Origin: Actinomycetes bacterium
GTDB lineage: Bacteria; Actinomycetota; Actinomycetes; Mycobacteriales; Mycobacteriaceae
Length of the DNA stretch: 14,845 nucleotides
Direction: 5' to 3'
Assembly (NCBI GenBank): GCA_023417985.1
Contig: JAEZDV010000356.1
Span: 1 to 14,845 of the forward strand
The notes under the pieces are model-generated. The model had not been told where the DNA came from and made no database searches. It was given only the letters and a program-made list of their open reading frames with translations. Positions within the stretch are counted from its first letter, which is position 1. Every line of letters begins with the position of its first letter. Positions 1 through 7,800 of the stretch are shown piece by piece. The position numbers were made by a program, and so were the translations under genes.

Positions 1-39
1 GTTCGGTCGTCGACGAACCACACGAACTGCGGAGGACCG

Positions 40-285
40 ATGCCGAACCGAGAGAACCCGATGCCGCGCGCCGTGCGCGCACGCGCCGCCGCGACTGCTA
101 TCAGGTTGGTTACCTCCGGAGGGTTGCTGGCGATATGTGGCGTCGTGCTCGCGTTTGCGCACGACGTGCCTGGGGTTCTGTCCGGATCGATGGTCGTTTC
201 AGGGTTGATCTGCAGTGTCGTCTTCGGCTACCGAGCGCGAATGAACAACCCGGTAGCGAATCCTGTTTCCGATCCTCATCGGTGA
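40..285 (+). CDS. Small two-helix membrane protein, unknown function
   Basis: This 81-residue protein is not recognised. It has a basic N-terminus (several Arg in residues 4-22), then two hydrophobic stretches at about residues 20-40 and 45-64, separated by a short polar turn containing His-Asp. It ends in a polar tail, so it is predicted to be a two-pass inner-membrane protein. The start is supported by a strong ribosome binding site, GGAGG at 31-35, four bases before the ATG. A second in-frame ATG at 61 has no comparable site. Whether an upstream gene forms an operon with it cannot be told, since only 39 bases precede it. It converges on the antitoxin-like gene that follows. The reading frame and RBS make it likely to be real; the function is open. 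Confidence 0.6.
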   Translation: MPNRENPMPRAVRARAAATAIRLVTSGGLLAICGVVLAFAHDVPGVLSGSMVVSGLICSVVFGYRARMNNPVANPVSDPHR

Positions 286-368
286 CCGCTTCGTCGATCA
301 GGGCTCCGCAGCGGGTGGGTTGATCGGACGGGGCATCGGGGAGTTCGCGTGGTGAGCGGGTGCCGAAG

Positions 369-390
369 GTGGACCTGGCGCCGGCCCCAC
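369..390 (-). terminator. Candidate hairpin after the antitoxin-like gene
   Basis: On the minus strand, six bases after the stop of the antitoxin-like gene, GTGGGGCC can pair with GGTCCAC (one wobble and one bulge) around a 7-base loop. No U-rich tract follows, as is common in actinobacteria, so this is only a candidate. The remaining bases between 286 and 396 hold no gene that I can see. Confidence 0.3.
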
Positions 391-396
391 GCACTA

Positions 397-753
397 TCAC
401 GCCTTCTTCTTCTGATTCTTCTTTCGTTGCTTGCGGGAGCGTTTCGCCGGGCGCCGTGCGGGTTTTGCCGGCTTCTCGGATTTGTCGGCGACGCCGTCCG
501 TGGGGGTGTCCGATTGCGCTTCGAGAAGTGCGCGCGCCATCTCCCTCCGGAGACTGTCCATCAGTTCGGGTGAACGGAGGAGAAAGGTCGCTTCCTGCAG
601 CGCGATGTACCGCTCTTTCGAGATCAGCACAGCCTCATGGTGTTTGCCCGTGATCTCCACCGCGACGGTATCGTCGTTGACTTCCCGCACCAGCGCACCC
701 AACTGCTCGCGAGCGAACTTGACCGTGGTTGCTCGCACTCCCGTGGACTCCAT
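397..753 (-). CDS. Orphan Phd/YefM-family antitoxin-like protein with basic tail
   Basis: A 118-residue protein. Residues 7-60 fit the Phd/YefM antitoxin N-terminal fold: a strand and helix (ATTVKFAREQLGALVREV), then a strand with a basic turn (VAVEITGKHHEAVLISKERY), then a helix starting ALQE. Antitoxins of this family dimerise, bind their own promoter and neutralise a toxin through the C-terminal part. Here, after a second helix to about residue 80, the protein ends in an unusual tail (residues 90-118) in which about half the residues are Lys or Arg, resembling the tails of actinobacterial histone-like proteins. No toxin gene (RelE, Doc or PIN) lies on either side; the next gene is a convergent membrane protein. 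The ATG at 753 has a purine-rich AGGGGA immediately upstream. The GTG five codons later is an alternative with GGAG nine bases upstream. Longer starts add only unlikely sequence. It may be a DNA-binding protein rather than half of a toxin pair. Confidence 0.75.
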   Translation of the reverse strand: MESTGVRATTVKFAREQLGALVREVNDDTVAVEITGKHHEAVLISKERYIALQEATFLLRSPELMDSLRREMARALLEAQSDTPTDGVADKSEKPAKPARRPAKRSRKQRKKNQKKKA

Positions 754-1493
754 TCCCCTGCTCGACCGACCCCCGGCATCTTCGCACCGCCCGGCCGGAA
801 ACAGCCCCGGGACACGACGCGGCGCATCACACAGTTTCGGAGCCACCGCATGGATCGGAGGGCGGATGCCAGGACCGGGCCGGAGGGGGTGCCGCTCCGG
901 GGGACCGGCGCTCGAGGATCAGTGGAGGTGAGGGGCGTCGGTCGTCCTAAGGAGATCGGCTCGGGACATTGGCCGGTTTGTTCGCCGATGGAGTTGATCT
1001 CCGCATTGGATCGCGGATCACCTGCGTAGTTGATTCGATTGGTGCACCGGTCGCCGGGTGCCGCGTTCGGATCCGGCACCGTTGCCCCGGACGGGTACCG
1101 GCACACCGTGCCATCGCACACGGGTGTATTCGCGTCGATCTCGCCTTGAAGAACTTGATCGTGAACGGACTGACAGTAGTCGGAGTACCCGGTGACGGAG
1201 CCGCCCGACCAGTGCGTCTCGATCGGCCCGAGGTCCATCTGGCAGTCGACAAGGTAGGGTTCCGCGGTCACCGGCGATTCCCCGGCCGCTGTGTCCGATA
1301 CCGGAGCAGACGTGTCCGGTGAGATCGCAGGAGGTTCCACCGACTCCGCTGCGGTATCCGGCGCGAGTGCGGTCTCAGGCGCGGTCGTTGTTGTGGTGGT
1401 CGAGGTGTCAGAAGTCGCCGACGGGGACAAAGTGGACTCGTTGTCGGAACTGCAGCTTGCGAACACGATGCAGAGGCAAGCGATTCCAGCCAA
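624..1493 (-). CDS. Cysteine-rich secreted lipoprotein, unknown function; boundaries doubtful
   Basis: The open frame gives 289 residues from a TTG. It starts with a hydrophobic segment ending in FASC (Cys14), a lipobox-like signal for lipid attachment at the outer face of the membrane. A Thr/Ser/Pro/Ala-rich linker (about 17-78) follows, then a compact domain (about 80-175) with six further cysteines, an even number suited to three disulfides. I do not recognise the domain. Both ends look wrong. The signal peptide lacks the usual basic start, while skipping one G at 1490-1491 joins it to a GTG at 1512 giving MTQLLRF-AGIACLCIVFASC, a normal lipoprotein signal. At the other end, after the last cysteine (near 970), the frame runs into Arg-rich sequence and overlaps the antitoxin-like gene by 130 bases, while a stop sits in an adjacent frame at 947-949. 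The true gene is probably about 947-1512, with indels either real (pseudogene) or from sequencing. Confidence 0.55.
   Translation of the reverse strand: MAGIACLCIVFASCSSDNESTLSPSATSDTSTTTTTTAPETALAPDTAAESVEPPAISPDTSAPVSDTAAGESPVTAEPYLVDCQMDLGPIETHWSGGSVTGYSDYCQSVHDQVLQGEIDANTPVCDGTVCRYPSGATVPDPNAAPGDRCTNRINYAGDPRSNAEINSIGEQTGQCPEPISLGRPTPLTSTDPRAPVPRSGTPSGPVLASALRSMRWLRNCVMRRVVSRGCFRPGGAKMPGVGRAGEWSPRECEQPRSSSLASSWVRWCGKSTTIPSRWRSRANTMRLC
880..900 (-). terminator. Candidate hairpin between lipoprotein and antitoxin-like genes
   Basis: CCGGAG at 880-885 pairs perfectly with CTCCGG at 895-900 around a 9-base loop. It lies just beyond the point where the lipoprotein's recognisable sequence ends (about 950), which suits a transcription terminator. 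There is no U tract. Confidence 0.3.
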
Positions 1494-1512
1494 AGCGCAG
1501 TAACTGTGTCAC

Positions 1513-1627
1513 ACCCGGTTCTTCGACAGTTCGACTTCCACCGTTACGCGGGTCCGAATTCGGCACGACAGCTTGCCGGCGCTCGAGAGCAACTGCTCGG
1601 TTCGATTCCTCGACGGGGCACAGCGTC
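1513..1627. other. Short intergenic stretch between dehydrogenase and lipoprotein genes
   Basis: No gene seen. It holds two overlapping small inverted repeats, GCTC-GA-GAGC (1581-1590) and GAGC-AACT-GCTC (1587-1598), which could end the dehydrogenase transcript. Two copies of TTCGAC (1522-1527 and 1530-1535) lie just upstream of the lipoprotein start and could be a regulatory site; both are weak. Confidence 0.25.
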
Positions 1628-2491
1628 TCACCGCACCCGTGCCTCGACTTCCCGGACCAGCCGATGCAGACGGGAGTCGGAAGCCATACGGCGGTCGATG
1701 ACGGGATTGACCAGCCCACGCAGCCAGGAGTACTGCCGCCATCCTGCAGGCGCGACGGTCATCGGTGCCCGGCGGCGGATACCGTCGACGATCGTCCCCG
1801 CAGCCTGACGGGTGGTGATACGGCGGTTCAACGGCCAGGGAAGCATTTTCTCGACCTCGCGCCCGAGGTCGTCGGCATCGAGCATGTCGTGCGTCATCGC
1901 GGTGTCGACGAGACCGAAGTAGGCGACTCCCGCGGTGGCGCCGTGTGCGGCCAGTTCCACACGGAGCGCCCGGCCGAGTTGTTCCGCCGCGGATTTGCTG
2001 ATCATGTACGGGGAGCCGCCCGCTCCCGGCGCGAAGGCAGCACAGGACGAGACGACGACCACGTGACCGCCGGTGGCGACGATGTGATCCAGCGCGGGCC
2101 GGACCGTGTTGTAGACGCCGGTGAGGTTGATGCCGATGGTTCGGTCGAATTCGTCGTCACTCATGGTGCGGAGGGTGGCCGGAGTGGGGGTGACGCCGGC
2201 GTTGGCGACCACCACGTCGAGACCCCCGAACCGGGAGACGGTACTCGCAACCGCAGTGGTCATGGCCTGGCGATCCCGGACGTCGGCGGTGATCGCGAGA
2301 GTCCTGTCGCCGAGGGCGGCGGCGAGTGCTTCGTTCGCGCCGCGGTCCACGTCGACGATCGCGACCTTCACCTGCTGCGCAACGAGATCCTCGGCGACCG
2401 CCCGTCCGATGCCCTGTGCCGCTCCGGTGACGAGGGCGACCTTGCCCGCGAGGTTGATTCGTGAACGGCGACCGACGAACGCTGTGTTCAT
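1628..2491 (-). CDS. Short-chain dehydrogenase/reductase (SDR), NAD(H)-type
   Basis: A 287-residue classical SDR that interconverts an alcohol and a ketone. The cofactor motif TGAAQGIG is at residues 22-29. An Asp at the end of the second strand (D47 in VAIVDVDR) predicts NAD over NADP. ADVRD (69-73) and NAG (97-99) follow. The catalytic tetrad is N122, S149, Y162 and K166. The C-terminal extension of about 60 residues (PWPLNRRITT onward) is typical of actinobacterial SDRs annotated for lipid or ketone metabolism. The ATG at 2491 was chosen because it is the nearest start before the Rossmann fold; it has no good ribosome binding site but forms an ATGA overlap with a tiny upstream frame. It lies 58 bases after the monooxygenase on the same strand, so the two are probably cotranscribed and act on the same substrate. 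The family is certain; the substrate is unknown. Confidence 0.9.
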   Translation of the reverse strand: MNTAFVGRRSRINLAGKVALVTGAAQGIGRAVAEDLVAQQVKVAIVDVDRGANEALAAALGDRTLAITADVRDRQAMTTAVASTVSRFGGLDVVVANAGVTPTPATLRTMSDDEFDRTIGINLTGVYNTVRPALDHIVATGGHVVVVSSCAAFAPGAGGSPYMISKSAAEQLGRALRVELAAHGATAGVAYFGLVDTAMTHDMLDADDLGREVEKMLPWPLNRRITTRQAAGTIVDGIRRRAPMTVAPAGWRQYSWLRGLVNPVIDRRMASDSRLHRLVREVEARVR

Positions 2492-2550
2492 CGAGCGGTC
2501 TTGCACGGAGGGCGTTGGACGTCGCCGAGGCGAGTGATGGTGAAGGACAT
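2488..2550 (-). CDS. Possible 20-codon coupling micro-ORF between monooxygenase and SDR genes
   Basis: An ATG at 2550 shares its A with the monooxygenase stop (TGATG). The frame reads 20 codons (MSFTITRLGDVQRPPCKTAR), and its TGA stop at 2488-2490 overlaps the SDR start as ATGA. Ribosomes finishing the monooxygenase could thus be passed on to the SDR, which has no ribosome binding site of its own. The peptide matches nothing I know, and chance cannot be excluded. Confidence 0.3.
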   Translation of the reverse strand: MSFTITRLGDVQRPPCKTAR

Positions 2551-4025
2551 CAGTGGACCTCGGTGTCGAAGTGGGTGGGGTCGAACTTTTTGACGCGGCG
2601 TGCGTATTCGAAACTCCACCCGGGGTAGAGACCGGTGTTCCTGCCGTCAACCGTGCGGTAGTAACTCGTGTCGCAGCCTCCGGTGAGCCACACGGTCCCG
2701 ACGCTGCGCGCATTCATCTCGTCGACGAAGGTGTCCTGCACGGTTTGCCGTACTTCGATGCGAGACAACCGGTTCCGTCGGATCGCAACGACTGCTTCGA
2801 CGATGTAGCGAACCTGAGCCTCGATCATGTAGATCGCGGACTGGTTCCCCACCGCACCGAAGGCGCCGAGGGTATGGAAGAAGTTCGGGAAACCGGTGAG
2901 GGTCACCCCGAGATAGCTCGACGGGCTCTTGCGGTACAGGTCGGCGTAGCTGAGACCGTCGACTCCCCGGATGCGTTCGTAGACGGCCGGCGGCACGGCG
3001 AATCCCGTGGCGTAGACGATGGTGTCCACGGGATGCTCGACGCCGTCGGCGGTCACCACCGAGTGTGGCCGGACCGCGGCGATGGGTGCGGTGACGACGT
3101 CCACGTTGGGTTCGGTCAGGGCCGGCAGGTAGTCGTCGGAGAAGATCGCGCGCTTGCAGCCGATCGTGTAGTCGGGTGTGAGTTTCCGGCGCAGCGCCGG
3201 GTCACGTACCTGTCGGCGAAGCTGGTAGCGCCCCATGAGTTCGAATGGATGCCGGAACCGGGTGCTCACGAAGCCGACCAGTCCGAAGCTCTCGATCATC
3301 CAGTAGTAGGCGGCGCGCATCGCTCTGCCGACGAGCGGCATCCGGCGGATGATACGGCGCTCGAGTGCGCTGGTCGTCCGGTCCATGCGGGGGATGATCC
3401 ATGGTGCCGAGCGCTGGAAGACGAGCAGTCGGCTCGCCACCGGTTGCAGTTCGGGGACGATCTGGACGGCCGATGCCCCCGTGCCGATCACCGCGACCCG
3501 GTCATCGGTGGGGTCGTAGTCGTGATCCCAGTGGAGGGAGTGGAATGCGGTGCCTGCGAAGGTGTCTCGGCCGGGGATGGCCGGGTGACGCGCCTCCCCG
3601 TACACACCGGCGGCGGTGATCAGCACGCGTGTGGTCATCGGTCCTGCCGTGGTGTCGAGGATCCACCGGTCGGTGTCCTCGCCCCAGTGGGCTTCCAGTA
3701 GTTCTACCTCGTAGCGAATGTGCTGGTCGACGGCGTGTTCGGCGGCGACGTCGCGGAGGTATTCGAGGATCTCCGGTTGCTTGCCGTACGTCCGGGACCA
3801 GTCGGGGTTCGGCGCGAACGAGTAGCTGTACAGGTGGGAGGGCACGTCACACGCGCACCCCGGGTAGGTGTTGTCGCGCCAGGTGCCCCCGAGGTCGGCC
3901 GCCCGTTCGAGGACGACGAAGTCGTGCACACCTGCCTGCCGGAGTTTCGCAGCGAGCGCGAGGCCACCGAATCCGGCTCCGACGATGACGATCGAGTGGT
4001 CGGCCTCGGTCGAAGATGGGCTCAT
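2550..4025 (-). CDS. Flavin-dependent Baeyer-Villiger-type monooxygenase
   Basis: A 491-residue class B flavoprotein monooxygenase, using FAD, NADPH and oxygen to insert oxygen next to a carbonyl or onto a heteroatom. Seen in order: FAD Rossmann motif GAGFGG (16-21); LGGTWRDNTYPG (45-56), typical of this family; the Baeyer-Villiger fingerprint FAGTAFHSLHWD (156-167), a perfect FxGxxxHxxxWD; the NADPH Rossmann motif GTGASA (181-186); and the ATGF motif (339-342). Length is normal. The ATG at 4025 is preferred because GAGGA lies eight bases upstream. The ATG at 4055 (501 residues) has GGAAGG 11 bases away and contains rarer AGG and ACT codons. It is first in a probable operon with the SDR and is transcribed away from a TetR gene, a layout like ethA/ethR, although the protein is not of the EthA subgroup. 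It resembles the large mycobacterial/rhodococcal set of BVMO-like proteins; the substrate is unknown. Confidence 0.92.
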   Translation of the reverse strand: MSPSSTEADHSIVIVGAGFGGLALAAKLRQAGVHDFVVLERAADLGGTWRDNTYPGCACDVPSHLYSYSFAPNPDWSRTYGKQPEILEYLRDVAAEHAVDQHIRYEVELLEAHWGEDTDRWILDTTAGPMTTRVLITAAGVYGEARHPAIPGRDTFAGTAFHSLHWDHDYDPTDDRVAVIGTGASAVQIVPELQPVASRLLVFQRSAPWIIPRMDRTTSALERRIIRRMPLVGRAMRAAYYWMIESFGLVGFVSTRFRHPFELMGRYQLRRQVRDPALRRKLTPDYTIGCKRAIFSDDYLPALTEPNVDVVTAPIAAVRPHSVVTADGVEHPVDTIVYATGFAVPPAVYERIRGVDGLSYADLYRKSPSSYLGVTLTGFPNFFHTLGAFGAVGNQSAIYMIEAQVRYIVEAVVAIRRNRLSRIEVRQTVQDTFVDEMNARSVGTVWLTGGCDTSYYRTVDGRNTGLYPGWSFEYARRVKKFDPTHFDTEVH

Positions 4026-4094
4026 CTCGGAAGTCCTCGTCTCGGTATCCGGCATCGGGAGCGCGGCCTTCCGCCGTGGCGTCCCTCGTGCCTG

Positions 4095-4124
4095 ATGCTT
4101 CCAGTGCTGTTGGCACGGAGTCAA
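4095..4124 (-). promoter_or_regulatory. Candidate promoter of the monooxygenase-SDR operon
   Basis: On the minus strand TTGACT (4119-4124) is followed after 18 bases by AAGCAT (4095-4100), a passable -35/-10 pair placed 70-75 bases before the monooxygenase start. The -35 is good and the -10 is weak. Confidence 0.35.
4104..4116. promoter_or_regulatory. Candidate TetR operator between divergent genes
   Basis: GTGC-TGTTG-GCAC is a short inverted repeat lying inside the spacer of the candidate monooxygenase promoter and over a possible tetR -35 (TTGGCA, 4110-4115). A wider repeat, CGTGCC (4087-4092) with GGCACG (4112-4117), overlaps it. A regulator bound here would block both directions, as is usual for divergent TetR pairs. 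Inferred from position and symmetry only. Confidence 0.35.
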
Positions 4125-4145
4125 GAGCGTGACAGCATCGACACC

Positions 4146-4748
4146 ATGACGACCGACCTCGAGCACAGGCGACGACGACTGAAGCCCGACGAGCGGCGGT
4201 CTGCGATCCTGGCCGCCGCCATCCGGGTCTTCGGTGAGCAGCCGTACGGAGCCGTGCAGATGGCGACGATCGCCAAGGACGCCGGCGTTGCCCGAGGATT
4301 GCTGCACCACTACTTCGGGACCAAGCGAGACCTGTACCTCGACGTCGTGCGAGCAATGATGTTCGTCCCGATGCTCGACGAGGTGGACCTACCCGAGGGG
4401 ACGTTGCGCGAGCGGGTCACCGCGTCCGTCGACTGGCTCATGACGGTTCTTGCTGCCCACGGGCGGACCTGGCTCGCGGTGGGTGTGGACGCGGGAGGCA
4501 ACGATCCGGAACTGCGGGCGATCCTCGACGAGGCCGACAACCAGGCGGCCGAACGGGTTCTCGAGGCGATCGGGTTCGCTGGCACCGGAAGCGCGCGGGT
4601 TACCGCGCTGGCGATCGTCCGCGCGTACGGCGGGATGGTGAAGGCCGCTGTGCGCGAATGGGTGGACCACGAGACCCTCACGCAGGACCAGGTGAGGGAG
4701 ATTCTCAGCGAGACGCTGGTCGTTCTCGCCGAGCAGATCACACGCTAG
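4146..4748 (+). CDS. TetR-family transcriptional regulator
   Basis: A 200-residue regulator of normal length. The N-terminal DNA-binding domain spans about residues 15-62: helix RRSAILAAAIRVFGE, then the helix-turn-helix VQMATIAKDAGVARGLLHHYF, ending in GTKRDLYLDVV, a textbook TetR pattern. The remaining helical part (about 70-200) binds the ligand and dimerises; its ligand cannot be predicted. The start at 4146 begins with MTTDLEHRRRR just before the domain. A much longer in-frame extension upstream runs antisense to the monooxygenase and is discarded. There is no ribosome binding site close to the ATG, but TTGGCA (4110-4115) and CAGCAT (4133-4138), 17 bases apart, would start transcription at or next to the ATG, so the mRNA may be leaderless. 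It most likely represses the divergent monooxygenase-SDR operon and itself. Confidence 0.92.
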   Translation: MTTDLEHRRRRLKPDERRSAILAAAIRVFGEQPYGAVQMATIAKDAGVARGLLHHYFGTKRDLYLDVVRAMMFVPMLDEVDLPEGTLRERVTASVDWLMTVLAAHGRTWLAVGVDAGGNDPELRAILDEADNQAAERVLEAIGFAGTGSARVTALAIVRAYGGMVKAAVREWVDHETLTQDQVREILSETLVVLAEQITR

Positions 4749-4888
4749 CGTCCTGGGTAATGGTAGGTGCATCCGGCGCCGAATCCGCAACGGGCACCAC
4801 CGGATCGGTGCGTCGGACGGCACCTCGGCACTCGACGCCACCCCGATATCCGAGCGACACGGGATGGCCGAGGGGGCACCCCGAGTGT
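4749..4888. other. Convergent intergenic region between tetR and jetC
   Basis: No gene recognised in 140 bases on either strand. Weak hairpins, CACCG-GAT-CGGTG (4798-4810) and GGTGC...GCACC (4807-4824), could serve as a bidirectional terminator. A jetD gene would be expected here in a complete Wadjet cassette, but there is no matching reading frame and no space for one. Confidence 0.5.
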
Positions 4889-7800
4889 TCACGCGAACTC
4901 GAAGGCACCCTCCACTTCTTGTGCCACCTTCCGAGTACCCGGAGACCCCAGCGCGGTGGCGAGATCCGAACCGTCGTGCTCGGCGAGCAGTTCCCCGCCG
5001 GACCACACCAGCAAGGTCGCCGCAACGGTGTGCTCGGCGACCGAGTGCGACAGGTCGTAATGCGCGCAGCCGGGCACTCCCGAATACGTGATCCACAGGT
5101 CGAATCCCGTCATGAACAGATCCAGATCGAATTGCACACACAGACTCAGCAATTCGCTGCGACCCGTGTCGTCGACTCCCGCGAATGCTTCGTCGAGCGC
5201 GAGCAGACGTGGGGCATGCGGATCCGCCGAATCCAGCATCACGTGGGCAGCCGCGAACAGCGGCAGGTGCAGCGATACCGACTGTTCCCCACCCGAGAGG
5301 GTCGAATGCCGCGCGGGCGTGAGCTTGTCGTCGCTGCCGTCTGCACCGATCAAGCTGAACGAAAACACCCGCCACCGCCGGTAATCCAAGGTCGCGGCGA
5401 GGATCTCCGGATACGAACGCTCCGGGTGTGCGGCCCGCTCCGCGCGAATCCGGGACGCGAAGTGCGCCCGCACCTCCGCGAGATCCTCCGCCGAGAGCGC
5501 CGAGGTGTCGCGGTCGAGCAACTTGCACACCGCACGGGCCTGTTCGTCCAGATGGTCGGCGAGCACCCAGTGCACCCCGATCGTGTTGCCCGACGACATG
5601 CGTCGCTGTCGCATCTCGGCACCCATGCGTGCGATGAGCTCGCGGGCATCGACGGTACGTTCGTGGATCTGCTGGGCGAGACCCGCCAGCAGCGCATCTT
5701 CGAGGATGCGGCGTTCGGAGTCGGTGAGCAGCAACTCCTGGTCCCGCCGCGCGCTCCCGATGCGCACCGCGAACTGCCCGACCGACGAGAACCCCTGTTC
5801 GTCCTGCACCTGGACCACCGTCAGCCCGTCGGGTGCATCCCACCGCAGTCGATAGTCCTGCGTCCTCGCAAGCTCCGTATCGAACTCCTGCACCGCCGCC
5901 GTGAGTGCGGTCCGCCCCGCCTTACGAGCCGCTTCGCTCGCTTTGATCGTCTCCGTCGCCGCCGCCAACGACCGGAACAGCGCAAGTACCTCCGCCGGCA
6001 ACACGGGAACGTCCGTCTCCGGTTCCGCCTGCCGGATCCGGTACAGCAACTGATCCGGTTCCAGCCATGCGGCCGGGCTCGCCGGCCACGCGTGCAGCTG
6101 CTCTATCCCGAGCATCGCCAGCAAGTCGGGACGCGCGAAGGGCGCCAGTTTCTCGGCATCGGCGCGGGTTTCGGCCAGTGCGGACCGCAGCGTGTCCTCG
6201 GCGGCGGTCTGCGCGGCCTCCGACTTGCCGATGCGCCCGAGCGCCGCCTCGTACGCCTTGCGGGCGGTGCGGTGAGCTGCTCTGGACGCCTCGATCCGGG
6301 CGCGCGCCTGTTCGAGTTGCGCATCGATCCGGTTCGCGCCGGCGCCGAGCGCGTCGCGCAGTGTTTCCAGTTTCTGCTGCTGGGCGGCGAAGGATTCTTC
6401 GGCCAGGGCCGACTGTTCCGCGGCTTCCTCGGCGACGCGGCGTGCCTCCTCGAGACGCGCCTGCGCCTCCCGCACTCGTTCGGCATCGGTCGCGTGCTCG
6501 CGCTGCGCTCGCAGCAGCGCCTGTCCCTGCGAGCGGAAATGCCGCACCGCCGCGTCGAGGCTGTCGAGCTCGCGTGCCTCGTGGGGGGTGTGATGGCGGG
6601 CGGCGGTCGACCGCACATGTTGTTGCCCGGTGGCGAACTCGGCGAGGGCCTGATCGAGTTCGCGGTCGGCGGCCGCGGCCGACTCCGTGGACGTGCGGAG
6701 CGCGCCGGCGCACTCGGTGACCTTCCGCAACGCGGCGAGCACGGCGCCGGTGCGGGGCAGCCCGGCAGCGGCGGCCTCGAGGCCGTCCAACCGGTCGCCG
6801 AGGCTGCGATGCTGTTCCTGCGTCGACTGCACCGCAGAACGTGCGTCGGCGATCGCGCGTTCGAGTTCGGTGACGCGCATTCGTCGTCGACGTGCACGGG
6901 CGGTCGCGCCGATGAACTCCGCGTGGTGCTTGGTGTGCCTGCCGACCTGCGTGCCCTGCCGGAAACCACCGGTGGGGTCCACGGACACGGCGATCCCGCC
7001 GGTCGGTGCCGACGTCAGCGCGATGGATGCGAGCACCTCGCCGACCTCGTGCTCGGGAACCTCCGTGTCGGGTTCGGGTACCAGTACATCGGCGAGCGTC
7101 GGGCAGGTTGGGCGGTGTTGCGCAGGCATCGCGACGAGGAACTGCTCCGACTCGGCCTCCGGAAGTTCGCGGCCTGCCGGACAGATCCAACCGTCGAGCA
7201 GGTTCGCCGCCTGCAGCGCCGCTTCGATGCCGGCCGCATCCTGCGCGGTGACGTCGTCGCGGAATCGCACCAGCCGCCACAGCGGCGCACCCGGCAGCGA
7301 TTCCCGGCTTCCCGTCCGAGCGGAGAACGGTGGGGGAGCGTCGTCGTGTTCGGCGGCCACGTCGGCACGCTCGGCTTCGAACTGGGCGATCTGCTGTTCG
7401 AGCGCCTCGATCTCGGCCGTGAGTGCGCGTCGCCGGAACCGGAGTTCTTCGACGGCGGACGCCGTGTGTGCTGTGAGCGTCGCGGCCGGTGCCGGGGCGT
7501 CGTCCTGCCCGGCGATCGTGACGGCAGCGTCGAGCGATTCGAACAGTTCCGACGAAATGCTCTCCCGGGCATAGCGTTCGGAGTGCTGATTCCACCATCT
7601 CCGCAGCTCGTCCATCGTCTGTGCTCGCGCGAGTTCGACGACGGTCTCCGCCGCTTCTACTGCCGCGGTGGCGGACTCGCGCTGGCTGCGGCTTCGTGTC
7701 GCGGCGGCCTCGGCCCGCGCCCGCGCTGCGGCAGCACCGTCCAGGTGTCCCAGGGCCGCGCGCACCGCACGGATGTCGGCGTCGCGTTCCTCCGCGTGTG

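Noticed and set aside
1556..1568. GAATTCGGCACGA matches a common EcoRI cDNA-cloning adaptor
   Set aside because: The next base differs from the adaptor, nothing else suggests a clone, and the flanking composition is continuous.
1590..1622. GGTTCGATTCC at 1598-1608 resembles the T-arm of a tRNA, with GGGGCAC following
   Set aside because: The T-stem has two mismatches and no matching acceptor 5' strand, D-arm or anticodon arm is found upstream, so it is not a tRNA; evidence for an attachment site is too weak.
2553..3701. Long plus-strand frame opposite the monooxygenase
   Set aside because: Same cause: an antisense shadow of a gene lacking TTA, CTA and TCA codons; no recognisable domain.
3720..4145. 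N-terminal extension of the TetR protein
   Set aside because: It is antisense to the monooxygenase and precedes a complete TetR N-terminus beginning at 4146.
4389..4892. Minus-strand frame after jetC as a truncated jetD
   Set aside because: The product is antisense to tetR for most of its length and shows nothing resembling a DUF2399 or Toprim motif.
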